Shown piece after piece: positions 37,901 to 48,350 of a DNA stretch of 64,000 nt; position 1 is the first letter of the stretch; every line of letters begins with the position of its first letter. Source of the DNA: Arcuatula senhousia. Taxonomy: Eukaryota > Mollusca > Bivalvia > Mytilida > Mytilidae. The notes beneath the pieces are model-generated. The model was not told where the DNA came from and ran no database searches. It saw only the letters and a program-made list of their open reading frames with translations. Location: contig OZ020307.1 in assembly GCA_963971305.1 (NCBI GenBank), positions 48,667,702-48,731,701 on the forward strand, written 5' to 3'. The position numbers and the translations under genes were made by a program.

Positions 37901-38561
37901 AAGGGTAATATTTCGGAGTTGGCGTCCCTACTTAAACGTTTTGGGTCTTGGTTCATGTACTTTTCTTTAATACTTTATTTACCTTTCAATGTTTTGAATA
38001 AAATACTGATTATAGCTAAGTCCATAAAATATGCATAGCAAGCATAACATGTAAAGGTAATAACAAAACTACCGAACTTGAATGATCAATCTCATAGTCC
38101 AGAGAAAATGACAAAAACGAATCAGTCATACCGGAGAATTGGTGGATCGCAATGGTCCTGACTTTGTACAGGCATTTCAAACGAAATGGTGGGTTAAACC
38201 AGGTTTTATGGCGCCAAACCTCCCTCTTCCATTGCGATCTTAGGATCCGGTAATGACCATAGAACACGACATAAATTAACCACTTATATAACGCTTTGAT
38301 TTTTTATATTTTATAGGTACTTCATCGTCAAAAAAGGTATGCGGATTCCCAAGAAAGGACTACAACGGACACACTTTAATAACGACCAAAGCTAGAAGTA
38401 ATGTAGAATGTGCAGGCTATTGTCTTAAAACTGAGGGATGTTATGCAGGTGTAAGCGAAAAATCAACCAACACGTGTTTTCTGAAGGGAAAAATGAACAT
38501 AGACGAAAATACTCAACATTCATTTTTTGACAATAACACCAGAACATCTTGGCTTATTTGA
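25889..38561 (+). CDS. Gene 2: secreted F-type lectin with PAN/apple domain, full fucose motif
   Basis: Complete four-exon gene: 25889-25964, 30983-31195, 34398-34646, 38317-38561, joined 783 nt, 260 aa. Residues 1-25 are a signal peptide, about 27-174 the FTP lectin domain (VNIALAKNTRQS to CEIEVYG), and about 187-260 the PAN/apple domain. All introns are phase 1 and GT-AG. The fucose-binding signature is intact: His66, 26 residues, Arg93, Asp95, four residues, Arg100, the last residues being assembled across the exon 2-3 junction. This copy is therefore the best candidate for a working fucolectin in the cluster. In the PAN domain one Cys of the usual CC pair is Tyr (GCYAG). The gene spans 12.7 kb because its introns carry repeats. 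Confidence 0.88.
26113..26240. repeat. Short-word array GAAATTCGAGATACGAGATTC
   Basis: Tandem and permuted copies of a roughly 20-base word made from ATTCGAGAT and ATTCGAAAT. An open frame through it (EIRDTRFEIRDTRFE) is a product of the repeat, not a protein. Complementary words occur at 27767-27832. Confidence 0.85.
26865..27200 (-). repeat. Retroelement tail (antisense), diverged
   Basis: Same family as 32100-32380: the minus strand encodes CYSKQELLTLPEHLSS in the tail's spurious frame, and the 5' boundary is the GTGCTCATCTGAGAG segment near 27167-27181. The outer end block is degraded. Confidence 0.7.
27201..28947. other. Intron 1 of gene 2: little recognisable
   Basis: Contains the complementary word array (27767-27832). 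A frame at 27987-28322 lacks an ATG start and has no family resemblance. The block AGGAGTAACCTCTCAT occurs at 26403 and again at 28469. Confidence 0.5.
27767..27832. repeat. Complementary word array GAATCTCGAATCTAGAAACTC
   Basis: Words such as GAATCTCGAATCTAG are the reverse complement of the words at 26113-26240, 1.6 kb upstream. The pair could form the arms of a large inverted structure. Confidence 0.75.
28948..29774. mobile_element. Tc1/mariner-like element, 0.83 kb
   Basis: The left end, TTATATACTCAACGAAAAAG then TTTAGCAACA, is mirrored by the right end TGTTGCTTAACTTTTTTTGTCGAGTTTATA with a few changes. Open frames inside are short (one opens MSPNKATGMTEDIMGVFYET near 29261) and I cannot assign them to a transposase. 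Confidence 0.7.
30569..30605. repeat. (AAAAAC)n simple repeat
   Basis: A-rich run resolving into four ACAAAAA units, directly adjoining the interspersed repeat at 30600. It may be the A-rich end of that repeat. Confidence 0.85.
30600..30777. repeat. 178-bp interspersed repeat, copy A
   Basis: Nearly identical to 38064-38241, same orientation. Landmarks are CATAGTCCAGAGAAAATGAC, TGGATCGCAATGGTCCTGAC and GGTGGGTTAAACCAGG. More diverged or partial relatives lie at 22410-22500, 37690-37790, 52736-52850 and 55013-55035. Confidence 0.85.
30983..31195 (+). CDS. Gene 2 exon 2: N-terminal half of FTP lectin domain
   Basis: Acceptor AATTTTTTTGAG and donor GTATGC at 31196. Encodes residues 26-96 with AVDGDTADWRGDSF, CAHT and WWAVDLGDTYNI. 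The ligand His66 is in the CAHT block, and Arg93-Lys-Asp95 is just before the donor. It is shorter than the gene 1 exon by 12 nt, the loss being in the loop before AVDGD. Confidence 0.9.
31630..31925 (+). repeat. Retroelement tail, + orientation
   Basis: Starts in the segment TCTCTGTTGAATGCAGATGC (RT C-terminus) and ends GCGAATGCCCCATTAGTGCC. It is full length for the tail unit and 5'-truncated relative to the RT. Confidence 0.75.
32100..32380 (-). repeat. Tail of the antisense RT element
   Basis: Continues without a break from the RT stop in the fragment at 32346-33700. This is the copy that shows the dispersed tail repeat to be the 3' end of the RT element. Confidence 0.8.
32346..33700 (-). 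pseudogene. Decayed reverse transcriptase, longest copy
   Basis: Reads leftward. Blocks in order are KYVVVPADKAPNNIIFVYKK (near 33670), SLYWITKLH (33430), NQMWILKNSKELLENLNS then FDFSTLYTSYPHEQLKSRL (33290-33150), QQTIGIPMGTNCAPSLADLF (about 32935-32875), FNLTFR then DDVL (about 32790), and CSNIPSAPVYGVYVSQLIRY (about 32600-32540). It ends ISQMSADNGLS. Several frame breaks and missing segments, including one in the palm region, mean no active enzyme. The order PADK-LHK-GIPMGT-DD-QLIRY matches an RT family widespread in molluscs; the Penelope-like assignment is tentative. It lies in intron 2 of gene 2. Confidence 0.85.
33701..34397. other. Intron 2 end of gene 2, nothing recognised
   Basis: AT-rich sequence with no repeat terminus or conserved block that I can identify. 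Confidence 0.5.
34398..34646 (+). CDS. Gene 2 exon 3: C-terminal half of FTP lectin domain
   Basis: Acceptor TCATCAACAG and donor GTAATA at 34647. Encodes residues 97-180, with the ligand Arg100 four codons in, then SNYDIDVFAQPGC, CHCQSSS, EESIGRFVRIR and CEIEVYG. Cys pairs flanking the QSRCHCQSS block are kept. The exon ends SLTSNPI, as in gene 3. Confidence 0.9.
34647..36624. other. Intron 3 of gene 2, first part
   Basis: No coding feature. The block ATTGCCCGAGGACG ... TTCATGTACTT (36480-36570) recurs diverged at 37890-38000 in direct orientation, so it is a dispersed repeat. Confidence 0.5.
36625..37520 (+). pseudogene. RT C-terminal fragment interrupted by an inverted element
   Basis: The first part reads EIRETAESTCLTSFLDLNFE (36633-36692) and, after a frame change, ELDPNGHFSTKHYDKRDDFN, then YAVYISQLIRYARDC (to about 36855). 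The second part resumes at 37433 with a weak match to the next RT block. The gap is exactly the word-repeat element at 36856-37433, so that element inserted into an already present RT copy. Frame breaks show decay. Confidence 0.65.
36856..37433. mobile_element. Word-repeat inverted element, copy 1
   Basis: Ends ACATACAGATAGGTGCAAAC and, reverse complemented at the right, ACATACAGATGGGTGCACAC, both continuing ATAACCTGTA. The interior is almost wholly built of the words AGTTAACTT, AAGCAGAC, CCAGTC and GACTGCTTT in changing order and both orientations. There is no coding frame. The same termini occur at 62970-63512. Confidence 0.8.
37690..37790. repeat. Partial inverted copy of the 178-bp repeat
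   Basis: AAAACCTGGTTTAACCCACA followed by AAGTCAGGGCCGTTGCGAT is the reverse complement of the middle of the 38064 repeat, only 0.3 kb away, with about 15 percent divergence. Confidence 0.65.
38064..38241. repeat. 178-bp interspersed repeat, copy B
   Basis: Direct copy of 30600-30777 with only a handful of differences. The two bracket exons 2 and 3 of gene 2. Confidence 0.85.
38317..38561 (+). CDS. Gene 2 exon 4: PAN/apple domain and stop
   Basis: Acceptor ATTTTATAG; encodes residues 181-260. KKVCGFPRKDYNGHT starts the domain. Cys spacing follows gene 3 except that the CC pair is CY and the next residues read GVSEK. It ends TSWLI then TGA. The 245-nt length equals that of genes 1 and 3 exactly. 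Confidence 0.9.
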
Positions 38562-39024
38562 AATCCTTACACAAAGATTGTCAGTTAAAGGTGTTACATG
38601 GATTACAATTTCTGCTCTGATCTGTTCTCAATTCACAACATTTTTATGTTATTAGAATTTTATTTTGTACAACATTTTTCTTATTTTTTTGTCAACAGCA
38701 TATATGTAGTAGTAAACAACATAAATTTTGATAATGAAATGATTTAATGCTTATATATTATATATGCATGTTTAATGAGCCAAACTATTAATAATCAAAC
38801 TGTTTAATGTAGCTTATATAGATATCTAAATAATAATTTGAAATAACCTTTAATTAGATATAAACCGACCAATCCACGAAATATTATACATTTTTTCAGG
38901 ATATTTTTTGAAAGAAGCAATGAGGCACGAATGGGGCAATTACTTTTTTGACAAAAGTGGGTTAGTTCATGGTATTTACGTTTTATAACTAATAGAATAC
39001 TGGTTTTTTGTTTTAAATCTTTCT

Positions 39025-39075
39025 GAGTTTTGACATTCGAATGCCCCCTTGGTAACTCTCTGCTTCTGCTAGAGA
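39025..39075 (+). repeat. Terminal scrap of the retroelement tail
   Basis: TTGACATTCGAATGCCCCCT and GGTAACTCTCTGCTTCTGCT are the end block of the tail family. It abuts an RT C-terminal piece downstream, giving a tail-then-RT order. Confidence 0.65.
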
Positions 39076-39119
39076 CTGTAGGATATTATGTGCACATGCG
39101 GTCTTTGCTTTTAAATAAA

Positions 39120-39560
39120 TATCAAATCTCGATGTTGTTTATAAAGCATAAATTCAAAAACAATCCTTTGGGAATTAAAAGTTGGTTTAAGATTTTTATT
39201 GAATACAAGTTACAAAATGGAAATCCAGTCAAATCTTTAGTCGTTTTTGGTAAAACAGTTTATAATTTGATACTTACTTTAATTGTTGATTGCATTTTTA
39301 TACTTGTGTCATTTTTAGTATTACAGCTGTCAAGTATGTTGGGTTTGTTGAAAAAAAACCATCTCCAAATGAACAACTTTTATAGATTTGATTTTCACTA
39401 TGTGTTAGTTTGTGTTTTGTTATTGATTGTTATCAATGGGGGCGAGAGATTGGTCCCAAAAAAATTTATCCCCGTCACATTTTAAGTGTGTCTGTTTTTA
39501 TTAACATCATACTGATTTCTGAGTCTTAAGGTCGGATATCAAGTTCAAAAGAATCATCTT
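39120..39560 (+). pseudogene. RT C-terminal fragment plus 3' part
   Basis: FKNNPLGIKSWFKIFIEYK (from about 39151) followed by VKSLVVFGKTVYNLILTL matches the C-terminal part of the RT at 4840-4980, and the CCCCGTCACATTTTAAGTGT block at 39470 matches the region after it. A 151-codon frame spans the tail scrap and this piece, so it is chimeric and not a gene. Confidence 0.65.
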
Positions 39561-40999
39561 ACTCAGAAAACGAAGAATAATTTGGTTCGAAGAACAACTT
39601 ATCGTTGCCGCTTGATGAATATGATACCCAACATTTAAGTTTATTGATTATGAAAAAAAAGATCGAACTTAGTCAATGTATTGTGCAGTACATTTAAAGA
39701 CATATAACCTATCAATTAATGTTTTTTTTCATTTGAATGAAATACACATGTATGAGAAATAAACCTTCAAAAACTTACCTTTACCGGCACAAAAAGTAAA
39801 ATTTTTGCAGTTTTATATTAAATGATTGTTATTAATTCCTCGCGTTGAATACGTGTTGTCCAGTATCAATATTTACTTTGGGTAAACCGTTATTCACATG
39901 GCCTTTGCTAAACACATTTCAGTGCTTTGCGTGCCCAAATCTGTCAATAAAATTGACAACACGTTGAATGAAATTATGTCAACCCTGGTAGGGTGAGTTT
40001 CTGTAATTTAGCCAACCCAGTTTGGTGGAAATCACGATAGGTACAAGTGTTTTTATTTCAAAAATAGTTTGTCCTCTTTTTTGATATCGCATGTTTGTCT
40101 GCAGTTTCTTTCAAAAGCAATACTTTCTGGTAAGATTTTTGAAAACTTAGCAGGTTATTCAGACGTTTTACACTATATTCTTCATAAAGTATAGAAGAAA
40201 ATGAGACGTGGAATAAGTGTACGCGACACAGCCTGCTATATGAACGTAAATTTAAAACATCCGCAATGGAAAACAGCCAGCAGCTTTCAATGTGACCAGC
40301 CGTCGCTGCTCTCTGTTTTTCAATTGGCCCCTGGATTGAAAATAAACTACATATGATTCAAGCCCAATTCAAAAGTGTAATGAAAGACCCTCTTCTTTAC
40401 AAAAAAAATAAATATAAATTCGACTAAATACAAGTCGAATTTATATTAATTGTATTCACATGATGTGTTTGCAAACATGTGTAAAGTTACACATATTATA
40501 AAAATGCATACGTATTGTACGAGTGTGCATGTGAATGGAGATTAAAACACATTAAATGAACATGGCATGCACTAAAAGAAAGTTTTAAATGTGAAATGAC
40601 ATAATAATCTACTTAACAACTACAAAGCTTAAAACGGGTCCAGTTTTTAAGAATTTCAGTATAAAATCGTGTGCAGTAAAATCAAGAGATAATATATTGA
40701 AGACGAATGGATCGGCCTCCGATTATAATTACTACAATTGAGCTTGAACTCTCAACAACACTCTTCACATCACTTAATAATAAACGATTCCTTTGTAAAC
40801 AAGAACTGTACAGTAAATTGTGTCCATCAAAAGATTTGTCCTTTTGTTAGTAATGATTAACAGTTTTGAAATAAATTGATATCGATTACATGAATAGAGG
40901 AAGGAAACACTTTTGTCTTAAATATTCTGGTATATTCATTAGAATTTTACATTCAATATACAGGTATCCCTAGTATCAGTATTCTATCAAAAACTAAGA
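39560..40999. other. No supported gene
   Basis: AT-rich spacer. TAAATTCGACT and its complement AAGTCGAATTTATATT (40416-40445) form a small hairpin. No exon or element terminus was found. Confidence 0.5.
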
Positions 41000-41437
41000 A
41001 AAATGGTTGGTTGGTGTCCTTTTGTAAAACATATCTCCTGGCAACCGATTTTCACGAAATAAAATCCAGTAAAAAGAAAACAAAATAAAGATTGTTTGAT
41101 TAATTTTGACTAAAATCTTAACTTAAATGTTTTTTTAGAGATTGTGCGTAGAACACGACTAATGTTTTTCACGAAACATTTTGCATTGATTTAACGGAAA
41201 ATTGAATCGTAAAATAAACACTTGAGTTCTACTTGCAATATCTTAAAAAGCAGCGATGTTACGATTTTACTCAAAATTAAACAAACAATCTCTATTTTGT
41301 TTTCTTTTTACTGGATTTTATATCATGAAATCGATTTACAGAACAGCTCGGCAATTATGTTTTGAAATTGTTTTGATTTGCATTAAACGTACGGGGAATT
41401 TTCTATCTATGCGTAACTTTTTTGACGAGTATATTTA
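41000..41437. mobile_element. Truncated relative of the 6456 MITE
   Basis: The right end GCGTAACTTTTTTGACGAGTATAT and the interior stretch GTAGAACACGACTAATGTTTT (41150-41170) match the element at 6456-6941. A proper left terminus is not visible, so it is truncated or very diverged. Confidence 0.6.
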
Positions 41438-41836
41438 TGGATCAACCCACTCACTCCCATTAATGTAAAATTAAGCGTAAGTATTGGATAAAGAATCATT
41501 GGAGGATCATTTCATATGACTAAAAGAAAAAACCTTACAAGGAAGACACAACATAGAAATGTGCATGTAATTAAAAAGAAAATTATAAGGAATGTGAGCC
41601 AGCATAGTTGTAATTTATTTATACATGTATTAATTAATGGAAGGGGGGGTCAGTATAGGCTCAGCCATAAACTTCATATACTAGTATATTGAATAAATTT
41701 GATTTGACTGCATATACTAGGAGGTGAAAATTATTATAGTTCGCACGGCCCAAAAAACACGGATAATAAGTTAATTTGTGAACCGCTTTGAGACGACTAA
41801 ACTGTTGTGAAAAACGGTATATAAGAACCTCAAATT

Positions 41837-41867
41837 ATTATTATTATTATTATTATTATTATAATTA

Positions 41868-41903
<36 letters not shown>

Positions 41904-41922
41904 ATTATTATCATTATTATTA
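41837..41922. repeat. (TTA)n microsatellite
   Basis: About 85 bases of TTATTATTATTA with single-base interruptions (TTATAATTATTA), likely length-polymorphic. Confidence 0.95.
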
Positions 41923-43700
41923 CCAAATATTTTCACATTTTTTTGGGGGATGCTTTTTTTGACATTTGGCGTTCATTTGTTTGTTTGTTTGTTGCTTGTT
42001 TTATGAATTGTGTAGACCCATTCAGGACACAGCACCCAAAACACAGACCCATGTATGTCCTGCAAAATGGGCCTATGTACGATCACAACCAGAAGGAAAA
42101 TGAACCAACTCACAAGACAGGCAAATGTACCCTCAACGCAACATATATAGACCAATGTACCATGAAAGTGACGAAATCCTTCCCCAAAAATTTCACACTA
42201 TCTGGAACCCTTACCAATGGTGACTGACAATTAAGAACCCTTACCTGAAATGAATTCATACCAGTCGGAACATTTACCTGTGTGTGATATAGCCAATCAT
42301 TTACCCAGTTTCACATAAGGAACCCTTATCTTTGGAAAATACAATGCTGAATCTTAGTTGAACCCACACACACTGAGAGAGAAAAACGGAGATGGGGTGA
42401 GAAACAAAGTAACTGTAAAAGACAACTGGATAAGGGGAGAGGTTGGTAGGGGCAAAACAATAAGCCTATGTGGAGCATGAAACGTGGCACTGTCCTCACA
42501 TTGGCCCTCTATGGTTTGCGTTCAGGTTTTCCACATTACGGCATGACGATCCCGGTATTCATTATGACAGGGCTGCCCCATTCAACAAACTTGGGCACAC
42601 ATCCTAGTCGCTTTATGCGCTAAGCGGCCTGACCCGATTTTCAGCCTTTTTAAGTGGACTGTTACCGACAAGTTAAGCGCTGCTGTGGGCCTATTCGCCT
42701 CTCGGGCCCCGCATGGATCTGTGACGTTTATCATCTGTCTCAACAATTGGATAATAATATATCTGTGACCAGCGGCCGAATACACATACTTTACCAACAT
42801 CTATAACTAGCTGTATGTCTCCAACCAAGATTTTAAAACTACCATAAGTAGCTTTCATTAAAACCTTGGTCACAGGCTGTTACAGGCTATCGCTAACACT
42901 TGCAAACTGGAGACAGTTAAAAAAATAACCCGTGCGTGACTATTCACAACAGAATATAGGACAAAAGGTAGAAATGGTAAGCATCAGTCTAAACCTAGTT
43001 TGTTGTCTACGTTTTTCTCATATTGTTTTCCTTTTCAAAATCATGCACCATTATTATTTTTGGACTGTCTTCAGTTTGCCAGCGGTAGATTATATATAGC
43101 CGATAATATTCTCCTTGGATGACAAGCCTGCTATTACTCAAAAAATTGATTATAACGTACACGTGTAGCGTTTTATTAAAAATATTTTATTTTGAGGCTA
43201 TCAATTTAATTCAACTGGTTAAACCTGCAGTGGCGGATCCTAAAAAGGGGTTGCAGGTAGTGGAACCGCCAAAAAATATCTTATGCGTCTCCTTCAATTT
43301 GAAGAACAGGAACGAATGGGGGTTATCTTTTTATGTTGATATATTAAATGAATACTAATAAATCATTTATTATCACATTTTGACTTTAAATAGCAGATGG
43401 GACGGGTCAACATAAAGGGCGGGGGTTTCCAGGCCAGTTTTGAAAAAAAAATCTGCATAAGAATTACAAATTGTTTGGGGGGGGAAAGGGGAGGGGGTTC
43501 TGGGATCTTCCGTCGCAATTAAATCAAAACATTTATCTTGATAAAAGTTTACACACTTAAAAAACAGTACAATGCAATGCAGCCGCGGATATATTGTGCA
43601 ATAATCCATTTAATGAATATGCCGAGTCTAAATGTTCGGATGTGTATCTGTCTTACTATTAACATCCTCATGTTTTATGAATTATTATAAAGCATGCTGC
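41923..43700. repeat. Dispersed repeat block with higher GC, no supported gene
   Basis: 42370-42480 (GATGGGGTGAGAAAC ... GGGGAGAGGTTGGTAGGGGC) resembles 45360-45490 (GGGTGGGAAACAT ... GGAGAGGTGGGCAGGGGCCG). The stretch 42540-42960 has clearly higher GC than its surroundings. Frames on the minus strand there have no recognisable domain. Around 43225 and 43490 are CAGTGGCGGATCC and a G-run. Confidence 0.45.
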
Positions 43701-45239
43701 AGTAAGCTGCGGTAGTCGTGTATTCTGTCGCTTTTCTGTGGTAAACATTTTATAGACGAAACTTAGGTTTAAAAGTGCAGGGTCCGAAGCAGTGACTGTC
43801 CCGCAACAATTTCTAGTTGATATCGAACTGTATATAAAAGATTTAAAATCATCATTTTTTAATGTTCTTGCATCCCAACATGTTCTTTGGTTTACCTGTT
43901 TACAGTTAGTTAATTAGTGTACCGGTAATTATAGAGTAACACACGACCACCACTGCCTGTTGCGTTTATGTTGGATACTCCTGTTTTTATATTCACAGAA
44001 GATAAATACTTAGTGGAATTTTTGTATATAAACAACATCTATAGCATTTATATTAAAATACAAGCCGGTATTTAACAGAAGAAGGTCACGAAATAAAATA
44101 AAATATAAAGTTGACGTTCTACATCTCTGTTTTAAGAATTTTTAAGTCAAATGATTTCATGAGCGCACATGCATTGACACGAAACAGGAACCGAGTTAAA
44201 AAATCATGCAATATGATTTAAATTACTAATGATTTAAATCGTTTACGTTCTAGTTGTTCAAAGACGCATGCATGCATTTAATATAATTATAATTTACATT
44301 CGCAATAAAAAATATAAATATAATTTAACTCGCGTAAGATCGCGAGGATTTCATCAAATTAAGTTTAAGCTGACATCACGCACGGCTCAAACCACTAAAG
44401 TAACAAGTAATGACCAAATTTAAAATGAAAGTCAACGGATAATCTTATCAAAATAAATGCCCGAACTCAAATCCAAAAACGGATATTGCTTGAATTATTC
44501 GAATTGTCTTGATAGGGATGTAACTCTTATTATCTTAACACATCTTAACACGGTCCAAACGAATCTAAATTCAATTAAATGTTATGTTTTTAATTACTGA
44601 AATAGTCTTGTCAGATCTTAACACTAATTAACGTACGATAGTCTGAACAAACTGAATTTGTCTGAACGGATCTGAACCGACTGTAATGATGATTGATATG
44701 AATATAAACTGAATATCTTAAATTATCTGAACGAGAATCGGAAAAGATTTGTTCAGTTAAAAAGTATCTTGTTTGGCCATTTCAGACTATTTATGGCTTA
44801 CTAGTGCTTGTTGTCTTTTACATGTATGTGTCGTCGGTTTGATTTATCTTTCGATGGCGGTACGAATGAAACGAAAAGCTCTCTGAAGGTGGTGCAAAGG
44901 AAACACGGCGTCGCGAAGACCTCGCTTTGTATTCGGATATCCGTCGTAACTAGTGTAATGGCATAGATTAATGGCATGGATATGGAAACACGGCACTGGT
45001 CAAAGCAGTACGATTTCTGAAGTAAAAAATATCAAACATGTCAAAAGTGCCTTACAAACTATGTTTTGTGATTTTGTTATTTTTTTACATTCTTTAAAAA
45101 CCGAAATGAAATATATAACATATCTGATATTTTTATTACCTTCATACTTCGAATTAGAGTCCCTATTTATGTCATAATAATAAACGTTATACAAAAGCTA
45201 TGAAGTTACTCTTTTTATCAGTTTATGTAAAATAATAAA
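43701..45239. other. No supported gene; low-complexity word region
   Basis: At 44500-44770 the words TCTGAAC, ATCTTAACAC and GATCTGAAC recur in permuted order, similar in style to the word-repeat elements but without visible termini. Nothing else is recognisable. Confidence 0.4.
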
Positions 45240-45500
45240 TGAGTGAGTGAGGGAGTAAGTTGGTGTTTTACGCCCGTGCAACGCTATATAGGTATTTACA
45301 GGCGATAAACATGAAAAGGATGATACAATTCACATGAAATGATGATGATGAATGCCATATGGGTGTGGGGTGGGAAACATAGGAACGGTTAATTTTGAAG
45401 AACCACAGAAAAAAAGGAGAGGTGGGCAGGGGCCGAAAAAATTATGTGGTGAACTACTTGGCGGTCCACAAAGGGGTCTTTTACATGCATGAAGCTTGGC
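45240..45500. repeat. Dispersed repeat related to 42370
   Basis: Opens with GAGTGAGTGAGGGAGTAAGT and contains GTTTTACGCC and GGAGAGGTGGGCAGGGGC. It shares its second half with 42370-42480. Confidence 0.5.
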
Positions 45501-48013
45501 AATTTATTGTTTTACAGAAAAATGTCTACAGACTTTGTTTTCATTTTTGTTTCTTAAGGATCACAAAAAGATATTTCTAGCTTATTATATAACTATTTGC
45601 ACCCAACCTCGGTTGATTGTTACAAAGAATCCATGTTAAGGTAGATTGGGTGTCTCAAAATTTATCCATAAAACTTTAAATTTTAGATATTGGCCGTAGA
45701 TAGCAGTATAGTATAATACTTTAAATCTCGATATCTATATCAAAATTTCACCACCAGTATTCATTTAGAAACGATTTCAAAAATTGCATTGTTTGTGTGT
45801 TTTTAATTTAAGATCAATAGGGAAAATTCAAATTTCTTATGTCTAAGAAAATCTTCTACAGAGATTTTTCTTAAAATTTGTGAAACACTTTGTTTTGTAT
45901 CATTTTTTTATAATTTTTATAAACTTAATGAAAAAATAAGTTCACCATTAACATTTTTGAGAAATGTGTGTTTCCCTATTATTTCTATATAAATTTTCTT
46001 CCCTTAAAAAAAAGAGGAAAATATTGAAATTCGCAAAAGGGGTGTATTTTATCCACGATTTTGTTGTGATTATTAATTCTGATTTTTACCTAGCCCAATA
46101 GAAATCAAGTAGAATAGCTGGCATTATAAAATCTAAAGTTTTGATAGGTGTGCAAAAATATGCTAAGTTGCAAACCCACCATCTATGTTAAATAACGAAT
46201 AAAGATGGTTTGCAACTGTCATGTTGCTCAAGATTTTATCATCACACACCAATTTTTAACCGATATGATTTTTTAATGGACACAGATTGCTTTCCATTTC
46301 GTCAAAGAAACTGACGTTTAACATATTGTCAGATTACATCTCTGGAACATTACATTGCAAATTTTGGTAAGGAACACCGTAAAAAATATATATGCCGGAA
46401 TTTATCATTGAATATCCCGAAATTCAATCCTTAATCGTTTGTGCTTTCGTTGCTTTGCTTGGTATCTTGTTCATTGTGCACAAAAAATATCAAGATGTTG
46501 TATGTAAACTACACCTATTTAAATTCTCTAAAAGAAGATATTCATCCGTTTCGACTATTAAAATTTTACAGGCCTTCGTGTAACGTAATATATAGCCGTG
46601 CAAATCGTGCTTAATCGTTACATTTAATATGATATGAGGTATAGAATATAATGCTGAAGATTAGATCAAACACAAATATATTTTAAATTTACAAGGGATG
46701 CATATTTTAAGGCTATAATTTGAAAATTACAAAAGCAGCATATTGAATTCTCCAAACCACTGTTTTGTATTTTTAAACCTTCAGGTCGATAACCATTCCT
46801 AATGGACCAGAAGTTAATCACAAACCCGGCAGTCACATTGTCTGATACGAATAAAATCAAATGTTTGGATTTTTTTTCACCAGAATTTCCGATTGCCTTT
46901 AGTCGAATTGTTAAAAAAAATCCCATCATGATAAAGAAAAAAAATAACAATCACAACACAGTAGTGAAATTGCTTGACAGTTATTAAAGATACCCAAAAC
47001 TAAAATCAAACAAAAAGAAATAACGAATTTTTAAGATATGCCATACTTGTCATTACATATTTACTTTTGAATAAAATAGATACTTGTATATGAAATATTT
47101 TTTCAATGTAACATACAATGCTGGCCCTCAATAGATGAAACATTCTGATGGCTTGCCCGAGGGAATACATCAACCCTGAGGGATTACAATTCTGGATGTT
47201 TCTAACAAGAAAGTTACACAATTGCTTTATTATATTTTTGGTTCATCTTTTGACCGGTACCGTCACGTTATTGACTTTTCAGGAGAGTATCGATTCCGTC
47301 GAAATGTAAACAAAGGAGGGAAATATCCATAAATATGTTATGTTACCTTAATAAAATATTGGAATTATTTCTTTTAGATAGAATGACTTTAAAAGCCAAT
47401 CAAAGTATCAAAACTTTACAAAAACATAAAAAGTACTTTTGTTTCACAAATAGATATACTTTTCAATGCAGCTCGTGCATTTGTCTCTGGTTTTTAAGTG
47501 CCTTAAGACTTCAATTTTGTGTAAGTCTTCAGTTTACATATTCGAATAACTTTTTGTTATCGTGATAGACAGGGGCCATGAATAATGCTATTCACAATAT
47601 ATTTATTATGTATTTTCTATCATTGCTTTCTCATATACAACAACACAGAAAAATAATCCTCTATCGAGGCAATTGTTTAATGCATCAGAAAATCTCCGTT
47701 CGGTTTTAAAAAATCGATTGATGTTTAATTTTTATTCTAGTCTGCATGGTGAATTTTTAAAAGGTTTGATTTCGGGATAAGGCTATATATATTCCAATGA
47801 AAAATAACTTTACGCACACGTTAATTTCAAAGCCAGTTATGATGAAATCTCAACGTAAGATATTTTTTTCAAAATTACAAAACAGTCGGATAGGAAGTCA
47901 ACCATATTTTAATAATTCCATAGCCAGCTAGGGGACCAACTTGTACAAGTTGGAATGGTCAGATACGATTTTACTTGAAGAAGTCAGATTGATTAAACTA
48001 GAGTTATCTTCTC

Positions 48014-48340
48014 CTTACAGATGGGTCCGAACCAAACCTGTATGCAAACCAAACTTAGAAAGTAAACCAAAAGTTTATTATTTGTTTACTGTCATGTTGG
48101 TTTGGTTTACTCTAAGTAAACCATGGTTTACTACTAAGTTTACTTTCAAGAGCGAACCAAACCAGTTATCTGGCTAGTTTGGTTTACTCAAAGTAAACCA
48201 CACCAGAAAAGTAAACTTAGTTACTACGTCAGAGTAAACCAAACCAGCTCGCTGGTTTGGTTTACTCTAAGAAACTTAACAAGGCCAAGAGTAAACCAAA
48301 CCAGACCGCTAGTTTGGTTTACTTTGAGCGAGCATGCGCA
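48014..48340. mobile_element. Word-repeat element, related variant
   Basis: Starts ACAGATGGGTCCGAACCAAA then CCTGTA, a diverged form of the terminus at 36856 and 62970. The interior is built of GGTTTGGTTTACTC and AGTAAACCAAACCAG in both orientations. No right terminus is seen, so it is truncated. Confidence 0.6.
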
Positions 48341-48350
48341 GTAAAGATAA

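Noticed and set aside
39030..39485. 151-codon frame, the longest in the window
   Set aside because: It is a chimera of a retroelement tail end and an RT C-terminal relic rather than a gene.
42582..42873. Minus-strand frames in the higher-GC block as a gene
   Set aside because: Overlapping frames without motifs in a block flanked by dispersed-repeat sequence; composition alone is not enough.
45636..46190. Possible TTAA element (GGTAGATTGGGT near 45641, ACCCACCATCT near 46172)
   Set aside because: The inverted ends match too poorly to separate from chance; only a small hairpin around 46165-46220 is clear.
46392..46583. 63-codon frame with one membrane-like segment
   Set aside because: The paralogous position in duplication unit 2 (about 58.1 kb) has no such frame, so it is not conserved.
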